From contig CAYOFV010000017.1 in the NCBI GenBank assembly GCA_964403565.1, positions 1-24,065 on the forward strand: a DNA stretch of 24,065 nt, written 5' to 3'. The first letter of the stretch is position 1. Each line of letters begins with the position of its first letter. The notes under the pieces are model-generated. The model did not search any database. It saw only the letters and a list, made by a program, of their open reading frames with translations, and was not told the DNA's origin. Source of the stretch: Thioglobus_B sp964403565. GTDB taxonomy: Bacteria > Pseudomonadota > Gammaproteobacteria > PS1 > Pseudothioglobaceae. The translations under genes were made by a program, and so were the position numbers. Shown piece after piece: positions 22,100 through 24,065 of the stretch.

Positions 22100-22882
22100 C
22101 TATAGTAAACGCTCTAAAACAAATTTAGAGCCAAAGTACGCTATAACTAGAATTATAAAACCCACTTGAATAGCTGTAATTGCTTGTTTGCCACGCCAGC
22201 CAAAAATACTTCTACCAAATACTAAAGTAGCAAAAATAACCCAGGCAACAATTGAAAGAGCAGTTTTATGAACAAGATGCTGCGCAAATAGATCATCAAT
22301 AAAGATCATGCCACTTACAAGAGATAGAGTTAAGAAGTAGAATCCAACTCTTACACTTTGAAAAAGTAAGCACTCCATGGTTTGCAAAGGTGGAAGTTTA
22401 TTAATAAAACTATTAATTTTTTTAGCATGTAGGTGGTTTTCCTGGATTCTAAGTAGTATTGATTGGCATAGTGCAATAGCAAGAAGGGCATATGCAGCAA
22501 TTGATAAAATCACATGAGACGCAACACTTAGAGATACAACCTTACCATCAATATCTGGAAACATACCTGCAAATATTAAAGTGATTGCAGCTAATGGGTA
22601 AACCAATATCCCTAAAGCATGTACAGGTTGTGAAAATGATGACAGAAAAAGTAGTGCGGCAATAAGCCATGCAATGAAAGATGCGCTATTGGCTAAACCA
22701 AATACAATGCCACCAGTTGTATAAAAATCACTAAAGTTTAAAGCTTGAACAACAATAGCAAAACTAATTAATAAGCTTACTGTTTTTTGATGTGGATGGG
22801 TTGAGCTATTCTTAGTAAAGTAGCGCCCAAGCAGCATTGCTGAGATTAAATAAGCTCCAACTGCGAAGTAAGATAAAAGCAT
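22100..22882 (-). CDS. ypjD: YpjD/CcsA-HemX-family inner-membrane protein
   Basis: This 260-residue, very hydrophobic protein has about eight membrane spans (roughly 2-20, 34-50, 58-80, 87-107, 117-140, 176-196, 206-224, 234-253). It belongs to the cytochrome c assembly (CcsA/HemX-like) superfamily. Conserved histidines appear in SLSVASHVILSIAAYALL (117-134, H123) and LVHKTALSIVAWVIFA (203-218, H205), followed by FGRSIFGWRGKQA (222-234), the YpjD C-terminal pattern. No WWD heme-handling motif is seen. The function is not established. The divergent pairing with ffh is conserved in many gammaproteobacteria. Confidence 0.88.
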   Translation of the reverse strand: MLLSYFAVGAYLISAMLLGRYFTKNSSTHPHQKTVSLLISFAIVVQALNFSDFYTTGGIVFGLANSASFIAWLIAALLFLSSFSQPVHALGILVYPLAAITLIFAGMFPDIDGKVVSLSVASHVILSIAAYALLAIALCQSILLRIQENHLHAKKINSFINKLPPLQTMECLLFQSVRVGFYFLTLSLVSGMIFIDDLFAQHLVHKTALSIVAWVIFATLVFGRSIFGWRGKQAITAIQVGFIILVIAYFGSKFVLERLL

Positions 22883-22909
22883 CTATAAGATAAATATTAC
22901 AAATGGTTA

Positions 22910-22915
22910 TATAAT
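22910..22915 (+). promoter_or_regulatory. Putative -10 for ffh
   Basis: A consensus TATAAT sits in the 62-base gap between divergent ypjD and ffh, 29 bases before the ffh ATG, within a symmetric TTATATAA (22907-22914). No clear -35 is found. Confidence 0.35.
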
Positions 22916-22918
22916 ACG

Positions 22919-22934
22919 ATACTTTTAAAAGTAT
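22919..22934. repeat. Perfect 16-base palindrome in the ffh leader
   Basis: ATACTTTTAAAAGTAT reads identically on both strands. It lies just downstream of the putative -10 and 10 bases before the ffh start, so it would overlap the transcription start or early leader. It could be an operator, though its A/T-only centre makes chance plausible in this AT-rich genome. Confidence 0.4.
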
Positions 22935-22944
22935 TAACAACAAA

Positions 22945-24065
22945 ATGTTTGATAATTTATCCGATAGACTCTCAAATAGCTTTAAAGCTCTTCAAGGAAA
23001 AAACAAACTTAGCGAAAAAAATATTAAAGATGCGATTCGCGAAGTTAGACGTGCTTTATTAGAGGCTGATGTTGCACTTGAGGTAATTAAGGCATTTTTA
23101 GACAGAGTTCAAGAAAAGGCAATTGGCCTTAAAGTTGGTGAGGGTCTTAACCCAACTCAAGAGTTTATTAAACTAGTAGAAAGCGAGCTAACCGATATTA
23201 TTGGCGGTGAGAATGAATCGCTAAATCTTAAGACACAAGCGCCAGCAGTTGTTATGGTGGCGGGTCTACAAGGTGCTGGTAAGACAACTTCCATTGCAAA
23301 ATTAGCAAGATATTTAAAAGAGCGTGAGAATAAAAAGGTATTAGTAGTAAGTGCAGATGTTTATCGTCCTGCTGCTATTGATCAATTAGAGGTTCTAGCT
23401 GGGCAAGTTGGCGTAGATTTTTTTCCATCAAATATAAAGGAAAAGCCAGAGAAAATTGTAGCCAATGCTAAAAAGCATGCGCAGAAACAATTTCATGATG
23501 TTCTATTAGTTGATACCGCTGGTCGTTTGCATATTGATGAGCAAATGATGAGTGAGATCCAAGCTCTACAAAAGAAAGTTAATCCTATTGAAACACTATT
23601 TGTTGTCGATTCTATGACTGGTCAAGATGCTGCTCATACCGCTAAAGCTTTTGCAGATAGTCTTCCTCTTACCGGTGTAATCCTTACCAAAACTGATGGT
23701 GATGCAAGAGGTGGTGCGGCACTTTCAGTGCGTCATATAACCGGTAAACCAATTAAATTCTTAGGTGTTGGTGAGAAGATTGATGCTTTAGAACCTTTCC
23801 ATCCAGATCGAGTTGTTTCACGCCTGCTTGGCATGGGAGATATGCTTTCTCTTATTGAAGAGATCGAGCATAAGGTTGATAAGAAAAAAGCTGCTAAATC
23901 GGTTAAGAAAATGGCAAAAGGTCAATTTGATCTTGATGATATGCGCGACCAATTATTGCAAATGGAGCAAATGGGAGGCATGGAAGCATTGATGGACAAG
24001 CTTCCTGGAATGGGAAAAATTCCAGACAGTGTTAAAAACCAAGTAATGGGTAGTGTAGAGACTAA
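22945..24065 (+). CDS. ffh: Signal recognition particle protein Ffh (3' end beyond window)
   Basis: The frame is open from the ATG at 22945 to the window end (373 complete codons, no stop), so the C-terminus is missing. This GTPase binds 4.5S RNA and signal sequences to target membrane proteins to FtsY and the translocon. The N domain (FDNLSDRLSNSFKALQGK, IREVRRALLEADVAL) is followed by the G domain with GLQGAGKTT (107-115), SADVYRPAA (136-144), DTAGRL (190-195) and TKTDGDARGG (248-257). The linker with GMGDMLSLIEEIE (296-308) and the start of the methionine-rich M domain (LLQMEQMGGMEALMDKLPGM) are also present. No Shine-Dalgarno sequence is obvious. Confidence 0.97.
   Translation, partial: MFDNLSDRLSNSFKALQGKNKLSEKNIKDAIREVRRALLEADVALEVIKAFLDRVQEKAIGLKVGEGLNPTQEFIKLVESELTDIIGGENESLNLKTQAPAVVMVAGLQGAGKTTSIAKLARYLKERENKKVLVVSADVYRPAAIDQLEVLAGQVGVDFFPSNIKEKPEKIVANAKKHAQKQFHDVLLVDTAGRLHIDEQMMSEIQALQKKVNPIETLFVVDSMTGQDAAHTAKAFADSLPLTGVILTKTDGDARGGAALSVRHITGKPIKFLGVGEKIDALEPFHPDRVVSRLLGMGDMLSLIEEIEHKVDKKKAAKSVKKMAKGQFDLDDMRDQLLQMEQMGGMEALMDKLPGMGKIPDSVKNQVMGSVET

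Overview
The window reads as ordinary chromosome from an AT-rich gammaproteobacterium. The gene orders serC-pheA-hisC-tyrA-aroA, rnc-era-recO-pdxJ-acpS, lgt-thyA and ypjD/ffh are gammaproteobacterial. The strong A+T bias, a DsrC/TusE-family sulfur-relay protein with a strong ribosome binding site, a probable sulfide/persulfide-type ArsR regulator and a SoxW-like thioredoxin suggest a sulfur-oxidising lineage such as SUP05/Candidatus Thioglobus and its vesicomyid-symbiont relatives. That placement is inference, not proof. I see no insertion sequence, prophage or CRISPR array, and no stretch over 300 bases without a gene.

Layout: (1) 1-5611, plus strand: the 3' end of serC, then serA, pheA, hisC, tyrA and aroA, tightly packed (several joined by 4-base ATGA overlaps) and closed by a strong bidirectional hairpin terminator. 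This block makes serine and takes the shikimate pathway through to phenylalanine and tyrosine. (2) 5682-6008, minus: a DsrC-like protein without the two functional cysteines, divergent from lepB (6106-6987). (3) 7000-9952, minus: ctpA-parA-parB, a periplasmic protease ahead of the chromosome-partition pair. (4) 10058-13054, plus: an MlaC-like lipid carrier, an ArsR regulator, tRNA-Arg(CCG), lgt, thyA and yjdM. (5) 13098-14866, minus: a stand-alone Cas6-like RAMP protein, then a periplasmic protein with two thioredoxin folds. (6) 14929-18256, plus: rnc-era-recO-pdxJ-acpS, all overlapping. (7) 18275-20208, minus: prxQ/bcp, ubiG and a secreted lipase-like hydrolase. (8) lepA (plus), ypjD (minus) and the start of ffh (plus, cut by the window end).

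Most of this is housekeeping. The items most worth following up are the orphan Cas6-like gene facing RNase III, the cysteine-less DsrC homologue, the lgt start codon lying flush against the CCA end of a tRNA gene, the ArsR protein with a SqrR/BigR-type cysteine pair, a divergent thymidylate synthase, and an altered Phe-binding motif in PheA.
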